The notes under the pieces are model-generated. The model searched no databases. It had not been told where the DNA came from and saw only the letters and a program-made list of their open reading frames with translations. A DNA stretch of 10,446 nucleotides from JBAYVY01 sp041674345 (lineage in GTDB: Bacteria; Planctomycetota; Phycisphaerae; Phycisphaerales; Zrk34), in assembly GCA_041674345.1 (NCBI GenBank), contig JBAYVY010000102.1, positions 1 through 10,446 of the forward strand, in the 5' to 3' direction. The translations under genes and the position numbers were made by a program. This document shows, piece after piece, positions 1-5,995 of the stretch (position 1 is its first letter; each line of letters opens with the position of its first letter).

Positions 1-66
1 GGGGGGGGGGGCCCCCTGGGGGGGGGGGGGCCCTTCCGGGGGGGGGGGCCCTTCCGGGGGGGGGGG
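1..66. repeat. 18-bp G/C-rich coding minisatellite at the window edge
   Basis: Long G runs are interrupted by CCCTTCC at 31-37 and 49-55, an exact 18-bp spacing; a degenerate version (CCCCCT) lies at 12-17. Because 18 is a multiple of three, the array stays in frame with the minus-strand gene that crosses it and reads as proline runs broken by Arg-Lys-Gly (hexapeptide PPPRKG). The long homopolymer runs are prone to sequencing and assembly error, so copy number and exact run lengths are uncertain. The strand could form G-quadruplex structures. Confidence 0.75.
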
Positions 67-296
67 GCGTGTTGCAGGGCTTGACGGCGTTGGCGCATGC
101 GATCGGCGACCCGGTCGCTGTCGGACGGCTGATCGCCCCGCGTGGAAGCGGCGGGCTGATCGGGCGCTGGAGCCGGGGGGGCTTGGGGAGCCGGGGGGTT
201 GGTTGCATCGTCGGCGCGGAGGGGTGTGCTGATGCAGAGGCATCCGAGCAGGGCGAGTGTGGCGAGCGTGAGCGGTTTGATGTGGATCATGGGCAT
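1..296 (-). CDS. secreted proline-rich protein, C-terminus beyond the left edge (partial)
   Basis: An open minus-strand frame starts at ATG 296-294 (a second in-frame ATG is at 290) and reaches the window edge with no stop. The N-terminus is a clear export signal: a Lys at residue 7, a hydrophobic stretch LTLATLALLGCLCIS, and a plausible signal peptidase I site at PLRA-DD. LALLGC could also act as a lipobox, so a lipoprotein is possible. The next part is a Pro/Ala-rich disordered stretch (NPPAPQAPPAPAPDQPAA), then a basic segment (DRVADRMRQRRQALQ), then the PPPRKG repeats. I recognise no domain family. It starts 25 bp after the stop of the anti-sigma-like gene and is probably the third gene of the sigma operon, hence a possible envelope target or sensor partner. 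No clear Shine-Dalgarno sequence is visible. The homopolymers make the frame near the edge less certain. Confidence 0.6.
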   Translation of the reverse strand, partial: MPMIHIKPLTLATLALLGCLCISTPLRADDATNPPAPQAPPAPAPDQPAASTRGDQPSDSDRVADRMRQRRQALQHAPPPRKGPPPRKGPPPPRGPPP

Positions 297-321
297 TGGG
301 GCGGCGACAGGCCGCGGCTGG

Positions 322-789
322 TTAGAAGGAACCGTTTTCAAACAGGTAAAGGTCATATGCCAGCGTATTGGTGTCGGTCGAACCGGTACCGACCGTCGAG
401 GTGACGGCCAGACGATGCGAGATGGCGTCCAATTGTTCCGCGACGCCGGCGATGCGGGTGTCCAGATGGGATTGCGGATCGACGATGAACTTGTCGGCCC
501 GCGCCAGTTCGATCTCGCTGATGCGGGTCGGCACCAGATGGGGCCTGGCCCACAGCGCGGCATAGAAGAACACCAATCCGATCGCCGCCGCGTAACGCCA
601 GCCGGTCCATTGCGTCCATCCAATCCGACCGATCACCCCGCCGCTCTGGTCGCGCAGCGCATGCACGGTCGCCGCGAAAATCCGATCCGTCAGATCGACC
701 GGCGGCTCGGTCGGCAGCGCACGCCGCAATCGCTCATCCAGCAGTTTTTCGTCGGCATCCAACGGCAAGTTGTCATTCATCGGTTTCAT
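322..789 (-). CDS. putative membrane-bound anti-sigma-like protein
   Basis: This 155-residue protein has a charged, acidic N-terminal region (about residues 8-60), one strong transmembrane segment near residues 64-81 (WRYAAAIGLVFFYAALWA), and a C-terminal part of about 70 residues that would lie outside the cytoplasm. This layout is typical of small regulators encoded after ECF sigma factors, where the cytoplasmic part holds the sigma factor until a signal arrives. I see no zinc-binding HxxxCxxC motif, so it is not a classical ZAS-type anti-sigma factor. Its ATG overlaps the sigma TGA as ATGA (786-789), which points to translational coupling, and GAGG lies six bases upstream of the start. The anti-sigma role is inferred from context and topology, not from a recognised domain. 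Confidence 0.7.
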   Translation of the reverse strand: MKPMNDNLPLDADEKLLDERLRRALPTEPPVDLTDRIFAATVHALRDQSGGVIGRIGWTQWTGWRYAAAIGLVFFYAALWARPHLVPTRISEIELARADKFIVDPQSHLDTRIAGVAEQLDAISHRLAVTSTVGTGSTDTNTLAYDLYLFENGSF

Positions 790-1454
790 TGCAATCCTCG
801 ATTCCGCCTCATCTTCACTTCGTCCCTTAATCCCTTGATCCCTTGATCCCTTTCGCCAGCGGGGGTCATCAACGTTCGCAATTTTTTAATCGCCCGGTGG
901 CCTCGTGCCAGCACGGTGCCCAGCGGGCTGTCGAGCATCCGGGCGATCTGTTGAAAACTTAAATCGGCGGTGTAACGCAAGTGGAGCAACTCCTGATCCG
1001 CCGGCGGCAACTGCGCGATCGCCCGATGCAACGCCGCCGCGTCCTCCGCCGCCTCCATCCCTCCCCCGGAAGCGGCCCCGCCCCCGCCCCCGGAATGTGT
1101 CCCGGCCCCGTACCCGGAAGTTTCTTTCGCATGGTAGCCGAGCGTTTCCGGCGGTGTCGATGCGAAGTCCACGTTCACGGCGTGGCGTTTGCGTCTTCGC
1201 ATTTCATCCCGCAGCCGGTTCATGGCGATTCGGAAGAGCCACGCCTCGAACCGGCCGCAGTCGGCATACTGCCCCAGTTTGCCGACGACCTTGACGAACG
1301 TGGCCTGTGTGATTTCCTCGGCCAGTTCACGGTCGCCACACTGGCGCACCAGCAACCCATAGATGCGACCGGCGTAGCGCTCGACCAGCCGCCGCCACGC
1401 CGTTTCATCACCGCCGGCCGCGGCCGTCAAAATGGCATCCAGGTCGCCGTCCAT
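786..1454 (-). CDS. ECF-type RNA polymerase sigma factor
   Basis: With the start at ATG 1454 the product is 222 residues. Region sigma2 spans about residues 8-90, with ERYAGRIYGLLVRQCGDRELAEEITQ and the -10 recognition block FEAWLFRIAMNRLRDEMRRRKR (positions 69-90, quoted in part). Region sigma4 spans about residues 140-195, with LPPADQELLHLRY and the helix-turn-helix DLSFQQIARMLDSPLGTVLA. The linker between them (about 98-135) is unusually long and Gly/Ser-rich, and is encoded by CCCCGGAAG-type motifs. The last 25 residues come from an 8-bp repeat. The protein should direct polymerase to a small regulon and be controlled by the coupled downstream membrane protein. The start is uncertain: the frame stays open to an ATG at 1613, but homology-like sequence begins near 1454. 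No strong ribosome site precedes 1454. Confidence 0.9.
   Translation of the reverse strand: MDGDLDAILTAAAGGDETAWRRLVERYAGRIYGLLVRQCGDRELAEEITQATFVKVVGKLGQYADCGRFEAWLFRIAMNRLRDEMRRRKRHAVNVDFASTPPETLGYHAKETSGYGAGTHSGGGGGAASGGGMEAAEDAAALHRAIAQLPPADQELLHLRYTADLSFQQIARMLDSPLGTVLARGHRAIKKLRTLMTPAGERDQGIKGLRDEVKMRRNRGLQ
823..854. repeat. 8-bp tandem repeat (TCCCTTGA)4 in the sigma C-terminal tail
   Basis: Four head-to-tail 8-bp units: TCCCTTAA (823-830), TCCCTTGA (831-838), TCCCTTGA (839-846) and TCCCTTTC (847-854). They lie inside the 3' end of the sigma gene. Eight is not a multiple of three, so each unit is read in a different frame and gives the non-repetitive tail ERDQGIKGLRDE after region sigma4. 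The tail is therefore probably a later addition and not part of the conserved fold. Confidence 0.8.
1064..1121. repeat. cluster of three CCCCGGAA-type motifs coding the sigma2-sigma4 linker
   Basis: Motif copies are CCCCGGAAG at 1064-1072, CCCCGGAA at 1088-1095 and CCCGGAAGT at 1113-1121, separated by C-rich sequence. Read on the minus strand they encode the linker TSGYGAGTHSGGGGGAASGG. The same core recurs as a tandem array at 8724-8807, in a hairpin at 8834-8865, at 2838-2847 and at 9228-9237. Confidence 0.8.
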
Positions 1455-1637
1455 GTTGTAACAGTGTAACGCCGTCGCAGCCGGGATATTGCGGGAAATC
1501 ACAATTTCCGCGGCGGTCGGATATTCGGACTTTCGATCAACCCCGTCGTCCTTTCGGCCGATATATCTTCCATGAATCCGTGAGGGATGTCGGTTTTTCC
1601 CCCATTGGCTCATCGGCTCATTTATCGGGCTTTTTTG

Positions 1638-1665
1638 TTGCTTTGCCCGGTTCGTGTGTCATAAT
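1638..1665 (+). promoter_or_regulatory. possible sigma70-type promoter in the divergent spacer
   Basis: TTGCTT (1638-1643) and CATAAT (1660-1665) are separated by 16 bp and point toward the PEP-CTERM gene, leaving an untranslated leader of about 160 bases. The spacer from 1455 to 1834 otherwise holds no gene I can support. The start of the sigma operon must lie in the same spacer, but I could not pick a convincing minus-strand promoter. This call rests on the two hexamers alone. Confidence 0.3.
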
Positions 1666-1834
1666 GATGTATGTGGGTCCGGATGTGAAAGCAGCCGGGC
1701 CAGATGGGATGAACGAGGGCGCCCGCTTCTTGTGAGAGAGAGGCCACCCGCCCAATAACTGTTTTACCGATGCGGCAATCGCCCTGTTGTCATGCGCGAT
1801 GTGCAATCGGTGGGAAGAACGAGGTGGAGTGGAC

Positions 1835-2356
1835 ATGCGCGCGATCATCGCCACCGTCGGCACCGATTCGGACACCGGCGATTACGTCCTCCGCTTCAAC
1901 CTCTCCTTCAACGCCGGCCCGGGCCAGTCCGTCAACGCCACCCTTCGCTACTCCGTCGCCGTCGCCCCGCAGTTCCCCGACTGGTACATCGAAGACGTCG
2001 GCTTCCAGATCAGCGGCGTCTCCGCCATCGACACCGGCGTCGTCAACATCGGCGAACAAATCACCAGCGTCCCGCCGCCCACCACCAATCCCAACAACAT
2101 CCTCGGACAACTCAACGGCGGATATTTCAACAGCGGCCTGCTCTCCCTTCTGGTCGATCACGCCGTCTTCACCCCCGTCAAGCAAATCTGGATCACCAAA
2201 GATGTCTCCATCTCCGGCGGAACCGCCGGGCTGGCGCACCTCAGCGAAGTCTATCAAACCTTCAGCCAAGTCCCCGAACCGGCCTCCCTCGCCCTGTTCG
2301 CCCTGACCGGCCTGACGCTCCTCCGTCGCCGTCGCGCCGGGCCTGATCCCGATTGA
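1835..2356 (+). CDS. PEP-CTERM sorting-signal protein lacking a visible signal peptide
   Basis: The 173-residue product ends in a textbook PEP-CTERM signal: VPEPASLALFALTGLTLL followed by RRRR. In this system the PEP-containing tail anchors an exported protein to the inner membrane until an exosortase processes it and passes it to the cell surface. The body (VLRFNLSFNAGPGQSVNATL onward) has alternating hydrophobic residues, as in a beta-sandwich surface protein; I recognise no specific family. The start at 1835 is chosen because GAGGTGGAG (1821-1829) lies five bases upstream. From this start, and from the in-frame upstream codons at 1787 and 1799, no hydrophobic N-terminal signal is seen, which is odd because PEP-CTERM proteins need Sec export. 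The gene may be 5'-truncated, frameshifted upstream, or a remnant. A terminator follows. Confidence 0.8.
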   Translation: MRAIIATVGTDSDTGDYVLRFNLSFNAGPGQSVNATLRYSVAVAPQFPDWYIEDVGFQISGVSAIDTGVVNIGEQITSVPPPTTNPNNILGQLNGGYFNSGLLSLLVDHAVFTPVKQIWITKDVSISGGTAGLAHLSEVYQTFSQVPEPASLALFALTGLTLLRRRRAGPDPD

Positions 2357-2382
2357 ACTCTCCGTGCCCCCAGCACGAAGCC

Positions 2383-2416
2383 AAGCCGGGTCGCTCCACA
2401 GCGATCCGGTTTTTTT
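2383..2416 (+). terminator. intrinsic terminator of the PEP-CTERM gene
   Basis: The stem CCGG-g-TCGCT (2386-2395) pairs with AGCGA-t-CCGG (2400-2409) around the loop CCAC, with one G-T wobble. Flanking A/T pairs extend it, and seven T residues follow (2410-2416). It lies about 30 bp after the stop. A wider pair, TGCCCCC (2365-2371) with GGGGGCA (2422-2428), encloses it. Confidence 0.85.
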
Positions 2417-2484
2417 GTACCGGGGGCATGACGCGCCACGCGGGGTTTGAATTCATTCATGCCCCCTGTTTTTCCCTGAAGACC

Positions 2485-2573
2485 CACACGAAGGACACGA
2501 AGAAGCACGAAGTTGATAAGATCGTATTTAAGTTAAATACGATCCTTTGTGTTCCTTCGTGTTTCTTCGTGTG
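2485..2573. repeat. 89-bp palindromic CACGAAG-type element
   Basis: The left arm (CACACGAAGGACACGAAG...) and right arm (...CTTCGTGTTTCTTCGTGTG) are imperfect reverse complements. They enclose a perfect 12-bp inverted pair, GATCGTATTTAA (2520-2531) and TTAAATACGATC (2533-2544), with a single G between. No coding frame is suggested. The arms share the CACGAAG module with the larger palindrome at 10160-10411. It looks like a REP- or MITE-like dispersed element; it could also form a long hairpin in the RNA of either strand. Confidence 0.85.
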
Positions 2574-2627
2574 AAATCGTCGGGTGGGCGACTCCCGTTC
2601 AGGCAGGCGCGCCAGTTGTCATGCGCC

Positions 2628-2691
2628 CGTTCTTTCCACATTCCGTTCTTTCCACATTCCGTTCTTTCCACATTCCGTTCTTTTCACTTGC
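2628..2691. repeat. 16-bp iterons upstream of the ilvB leader promoter
   Basis: Three exact copies of CGTTCTTTCCACATTC lie at 2628-2643, 2644-2659 and 2660-2675. A fourth, diverged copy (CGTTCTTTTCACTTGC, 2676-2691) runs into the candidate -35 hexamer. There are no spacers, so this is not CRISPR. It may be an array of regulator sites or a simple tandem duplication. Confidence 0.85.
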
Positions 2692-2717
2692 TTTTCGCCC
2701 CGTCCGCGGTGTATAGT
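2688..2717 (+). promoter_or_regulatory. candidate sigma70 promoter for the leader ORF and ilvB
   Basis: TTGCTT (2688-2693) and TATAGT (2712-2717) are 18 bp apart, a good match to consensus in GC-rich surroundings. Transcription would begin near 2724, only a few bases before the ATG at 2727, so the small ORF would be translated almost leaderless. About 215 bases of transcript would precede the ilvB start. Confidence 0.5.
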
Positions 2718-2726
2718 TCTCCGCTT

Positions 2727-2816
2727 ATGCAACGTCACGAGCTACATCTCTCCCTCGCTCTAACCGCCGGCCTCATCGCCGCCGCGGTTGTCGTTGCGCC
2801 GGTCGCCGTTAGCTGA
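2727..2816 (+). CDS. 29-residue Leu/Val/Ile-rich ORF, possible ilvB leader peptide
   Basis: ATG 2727 opens a 29-codon frame ending in TGA at 2814-2816. The peptide has five Leu, five Val and one Ile (11 of 29), including LSLAL, GLIAAAVVVA and PVAV. Two of the five Leu codons are CTA, which I do not notice in ilvB, where Leu is CTC or CTG as far as I read. It sits between a good promoter and the gene for the first shared enzyme of branched-chain amino acid synthesis. Short Leu/Val-rich peptides in that position act as attenuation leaders in other bacteria (for example before E. coli ilvB). The peptide is also hydrophobic enough to be a tiny membrane protein, or a chance frame. No homology is claimed. 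Confidence 0.45.
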   Translation: MQRHELHLSLALTAGLIAAAVVVAPVAVS

Positions 2817-2852
2817 GCGGATGACCCGCCCCCCGGCCCCCGGAAGTTTTTT
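2762..2852 (+). promoter_or_regulatory. hairpins and T-run between leader ORF and ilvB (possible attenuator)
   Basis: A strong stem forms within the leader codons: AACCGCCGGC (2762-2771) with GCCG (2778-2781) and GCGGTT (2784-2789). A second possible pairing, GGTC/GACC plus CCG/CGG, brackets the stop codon (about 2801-2826). Six T residues (2847-2852) follow CCGG-CCC-CCGG-AAG (2833-2846). The last stem is only 4 bp, so a classical terminator is not convincing. A further 5-bp stem, CGCCC/GGGCG, lies at 2892-2911. Competing structures are possible, but only the individual stems are seen directly. Confidence 0.3.
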
Positions 2853-2939
2853 CCCCTACAATCCACCGTGTTTACGCAATCGTATTTTCCCCGCCCGTAT
2901 TTTCATGGGCGACTTTGAACGAATAATGAGGTTCACACC

Positions 2940-4718
2940 ATGACCGACTCCGCTCTCACCACCGACATCGCCTCCGCCTCCGCCGGCCCTCGCTGCGACA
3001 AATACGTCGGCAAAACCGGCGCGCAAATCTTCCACGACATGATGGCTGAACACGGCGTCACCGCCATCTTCGGCTACCCCGGCGGGGCCATCCTCCCCGT
3101 CTTCGATGCCATCTATCAATCCAAAGCGTTCCAGTTCATCCTCTCCCGTCACGAACAAGGCGCGGGTCATATGGCCGAGGGACTCGCCCGCGTCACCGGA
3201 CGTCCGGGGGTCGCCCTCGTGACCTCCGGCCCAGGGGCCACCAATATCGTCACACCCATCGCCGACGCCTGGATGGACGGCACACCCCTCATCGTCTTCT
3301 CCGGCCAGGTCGCCACCGGCGTCATCGGCACCGACGCCTTCCAGGAAGCCGATGTCACCGGCATCACCCGCCCCTGCACCAAATGGAACGTGCTGGTCAA
3401 AGACGTCCGCGATCTGCCCCGCCGCATCAACGAGGCGTTCCACATCGCCACCACGGGCAGGCCCGGACCCGTCCTGCTCGACCTGCCCAAGGACATGACC
3501 GCCAGCACACTCACGCAACCCGTCCGCACCGCCCCCTACCTGCCCGGCTACGCCATCCGCGAACTGGGCGCCAGCGCCAACATCGACCGCGCCGCGGAAA
3601 TGATCAACCGCGCCAAACGCCCGCTGCTCTACGTCGGGCAGGGGGCGATCCTCTCCAACGCCGTCGCCGCCCTGCGAGAAGCCGCCATCCGCGCCAACAT
3701 CCCCGTCACCACCACGCTCATGGGCCTGGGCGCGTTCGACGAAGATCATCCCCTGTCCATGCATATGCTCGGGATGCACGGCTCGGCCTACGCCAACTGG
3801 GCCATGGACCAGGCCGATGTCATCATCGCCCTCGGCGCACGCTTCGACGATCGCGTCACCGGCGACCCCCGGAAGTTCGCACGCGGAGCGCGCGAAGCCG
3901 AGCGGCGCGGCGAAGGCGGCATCATCCACTTCGACATCAGCCCCGAACAAATCAACAAAATCATCCAGGCCACCGTTGTCGTCCAGGGCGACGCCCGGCA
4001 AAATCTCGAAGCCATGCTTCCGCTGCTCAAGTTCGCCCCGCGCACCGATTGGATCGAACAGTGCGACAGGTGGAAAGCCGAACATCCCTTCCGCTACCAA
4101 CCCGATGAACGCGAAGCGCATCTCAAACCCCAGCAGGTCATCGAAGAACTCGACAAGCAAACCCGCGGCGAAGCGATCATCACCACCGGCGTGGGCCAGC
4201 ACCAGATGTGGGCCGCTCAGTTTTACACCTTCAAACATCCGCGCCAGTGGGTCACCAGCGGCGGGCTGGGCACGATGGGCTTCGGCGTCCCGGCCAGCAT
4301 CGGCGCGCAACTCGCCCGGCCCGACAAGCAAGTCATCAACATCGACGGCGACGGCTCCTTCTGCATGACCGGCCACGAAATGAACACCGCGTCGCAATAC
4401 AACATCCCCGCCAAGACCATCATCCTCAACAACGATTTCCAGGGCATGGTCAAACAGTGGCAGGACTTGTTCTACCAGGAACGATACAGCCACACGCAGA
4501 TGCACAACCCCGACTTCGTGAAACTCGCCGAGGCGATGCACTGCAAGGGCTTCCGCGTCACCAAAGCCGCCGATCTGCCGAAGGTGATGGAAGCATTCCT
4601 CGCCCACGACGGCCCGGCGATCATGGACGCGGTGGTCGAAAAACACGAACACGTCTATCCCATGATGCCCGCCGGCAAATCCGTCGATGACATGGTGCTC
4701 GGCCCGAAACCCAAATGA
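2940..4718 (+). CDS. ilvB: acetolactate synthase, large catalytic subunit
   Basis: The enzyme condenses two pyruvates, or pyruvate with 2-oxobutyrate, in the first shared step of valine, leucine and isoleucine synthesis, using thiamine diphosphate, FAD and Mg. The 592-residue length is normal. The N-terminal domain has GYPGGAILPVFDAIY (45-59), the catalytic Glu72 in SRHEQGAGHMAEG, and TSGPGATN (95-102). GTDAFQEAD (130-138) and RVTGDPRKF belong to the conserved central part. The C-terminal TPP/Mg motif runs from GDG (470-472) to NN (497-498). The start is supported by GAGG about nine bases upstream. About 20 extra residues precede the usual start of the fold. No small regulatory subunit (ilvN) follows; the next gene is the defence-type ATPase, so ilvN must lie elsewhere or be absent. 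Upstream elements suggest possible leader-peptide control. Confidence 0.97.
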   Translation: MTDSALTTDIASASAGPRCDKYVGKTGAQIFHDMMAEHGVTAIFGYPGGAILPVFDAIYQSKAFQFILSRHEQGAGHMAEGLARVTGRPGVALVTSGPGATNIVTPIADAWMDGTPLIVFSGQVATGVIGTDAFQEADVTGITRPCTKWNVLVKDVRDLPRRINEAFHIATTGRPGPVLLDLPKDMTASTLTQPVRTAPYLPGYAIRELGASANIDRAAEMINRAKRPLLYVGQGAILSNAVAALREAAIRANIPVTTTLMGLGAFDEDHPLSMHMLGMHGSAYANWAMDQADVIIALGARFDDRVTGDPRKFARGAREAERRGEGGIIHFDISPEQINKIIQATVVVQGDARQNLEAMLPLLKFAPRTDWIEQCDRWKAEHPFRYQPDEREAHLKPQQVIEELDKQTRGEAIITTGVGQHQMWAAQFYTFKHPRQWVTSGGLGTMGFGVPASIGAQLARPDKQVINIDGDGSFCMTGHEMNTASQYNIPAKTIILNNDFQGMVKQWQDLFYQERYSHTQMHNPDFVKLAEAMHCKGFRVTKAADLPKVMEAFLAHDGPAIMDAVVEKHEHVYPMMPAGKSVDDMVLGPKPK

Positions 4719-4728
4719 TCGTGCATGA

Positions 4729-4758
4729 TTGTCGGGATGAGTTCATGTAAACTGTATT
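4729..4758 (+). promoter_or_regulatory. weak candidate promoter for the ATPase/TOPRIM pair
   Basis: TTGTCG (4729-4734) and TGTATT (4753-4758) are 18 bp apart in the only spacer (4719-4809) before the two-gene cassette. The match is modest. No convincing terminator for ilvB is seen in the same spacer, so read-through from ilvB is also possible. Confidence 0.3.
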
Positions 4759-4809
4759 CCACAATGGTTTCCCGGTTGGGTCATCGCGATCTCTGTCTCA
4801 GGTGCCAAT

Positions 4810-5979
4810 ATGAGAATCACAAGTATTAACATTCAGGGATTTCGAGCGATCGAAAGCCAACGGTTGGACTTTGAAGATCGTTTACGCAGGCCGCGTCCCG
4901 TTACTGTAATCGCCGGCCCCAATGGTTGCGGCAAAACCAGCATTCTGTTCGCGGTGACGAACGCATTACGAGGAGTAATGGGCTATCGCACAGAGGATGT
5001 GCCGCCTCCCTCTCAAGATGATATCCGTTTGCCATCGGGTCGCGGTGGCTGGCACAACGCGCCATCGGAAACGCGTGTTGAAGTGGAACTGGCCATTAGT
5101 AAGGATGAACAGCAGGCCATACGAAAGGTTCTTCAAATCGTGGGATGGGATGTTCCTCCCGCGTTACCCGATGATCGCCTTAAAGTAACTTGGCGGTATC
5201 CACCCGGATTTGACAAAGATGGCAAACCTCATTCGGTGTTTTCCGCAGATGTATCTCCGGCGATATTTCACATTCGATCTTGGTTGGCCGGACGGCGTTT
5301 GGCTATCAATGCGTGGCAGAATCGAATGCCGGGAATGACCGTTGACTTGCTTCTTCAAGTCGGTGGACTTTGGCTATTTCCACAGGATCGAAACCTTTTA
5401 TACCGAGTTGTCTCCGGAAATGGAACGGCGGGTCAAACTTTAGATGACAATCCCATGATTGATATGAAGCAGGACGCGGAGTTTGAAGATGCACGATCGG
5501 GAAGTCGCCCCGAACGGAGTGTGTCGAATATTCTTAAATTCTTAAGCGAATATGTGTGGGCCAGAGATGAGAAACTTCCCCCTGAACGGAACTGGGAAAA
5601 GCGGGTTCAAGAGTTGTTCAATAAAGTGTGCGCTCCTAAAGAATATGTGGGTTATAAATATCGGGGAGATTCCCCGCTTGGGGCACCGGTTATCCGTGAT
5701 GGCGATGCTCAATATCCCCTATCGCAAGCTGCTTCCGGTGAATTGGTCGTTCTTGAATACGCGACCCGTTTAACTTATCCCAGTCCGTTGGATCGAAGCA
5801 TTATCCTCATTGATGAACCCGAAATTCATCTCCATCCAACGTGGGTACGTAAACTTTATATGGCGTTACCGGAGTGGGGGCATGAAAATCAATTCATACT
5901 TACAACCCATTCTCTCGAATTAAAACAACGGGCACAGGCGGATGGTTGCCTTGTGGATCTCGGCTCATTGGACTCTTAA
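4810..5979 (+). CDS. SMC/OLD-like ABC ATPase, AriA-like subunit of a PARIS-type defence pair
   Basis: This 389-residue protein has the full set of ABC/SMC-family ATPase motifs: an N-terminal strand MRITSINIQGFRAIE, Walker A GPNGCGKTS (36-44), signature QAASGE (306-311), Walker B SIILIDEPEIHLHP (330-343), and the H-loop histidine in ILTTHS (363-368). The insert between Walker A and the signature is about 260 residues, without an obvious long coiled coil, and no TOPRIM domain is fused after the ATPase, unlike OLD or GajA. Such stand-alone ATPases paired with a DUF4435 partner form PARIS systems, where the ATPase senses a phage trigger and holds the effector. Here the partner starts 16 bp downstream. 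An AGGTG five bases before the ATG may be the ribosome site. Base composition is clearly less GC-rich than ilvB, a sign of transfer. The specific PARIS name is inference. Confidence 0.85.
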   Translation: MRITSINIQGFRAIESQRLDFEDRLRRPRPVTVIAGPNGCGKTSILFAVTNALRGVMGYRTEDVPPPSQDDIRLPSGRGGWHNAPSETRVEVELAISKDEQQAIRKVLQIVGWDVPPALPDDRLKVTWRYPPGFDKDGKPHSVFSADVSPAIFHIRSWLAGRRLAINAWQNRMPGMTVDLLLQVGGLWLFPQDRNLLYRVVSGNGTAGQTLDDNPMIDMKQDAEFEDARSGSRPERSVSNILKFLSEYVWARDEKLPPERNWEKRVQELFNKVCAPKEYVGYKYRGDSPLGAPVIRDGDAQYPLSQAASGELVVLEYATRLTYPSPLDRSIILIDEPEIHLHPTWVRKLYMALPEWGHENQFILTTHSLELKQRAQADGCLVDLGSLDS

Positions 5980-5995
5980 CACCGGGGAGAACGTC

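Noticed and set aside
199..846. Plus-strand open frame across the sigma operon
   Set aside because: It is opposite the anti-sigma-like gene and lacks any domain; the minus-strand genes have overlap, a ribosome site and TM or signal features.
1618..1875. 85-residue minus-strand frame in the divergent spacer
   Set aside because: No recognisable domain and no ribosome site; it overlaps the start of the PEP-CTERM gene and the candidate promoter.
3867..3876. CCCCGGAAGT copy inside ilvB as part of the repeat family
   Set aside because: It codes the family-conserved GDPRKF segment, so it is explained by protein constraint.
2856..4652. Very long open frame on the minus strand opposite ilvB
   Set aside because: It is antisense to a clear ilvB and arises from GC-rich codon bias; the protein is low-complexity (Gly/Asp/Val) with no recognisable domain.
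4719..4809. Attachment-site or direct repeats bounding the defence cassette
   Set aside because: I compared 4719-4809 with 7007-7030 and saw no matching direct or inverted repeat, integrase or tRNA.
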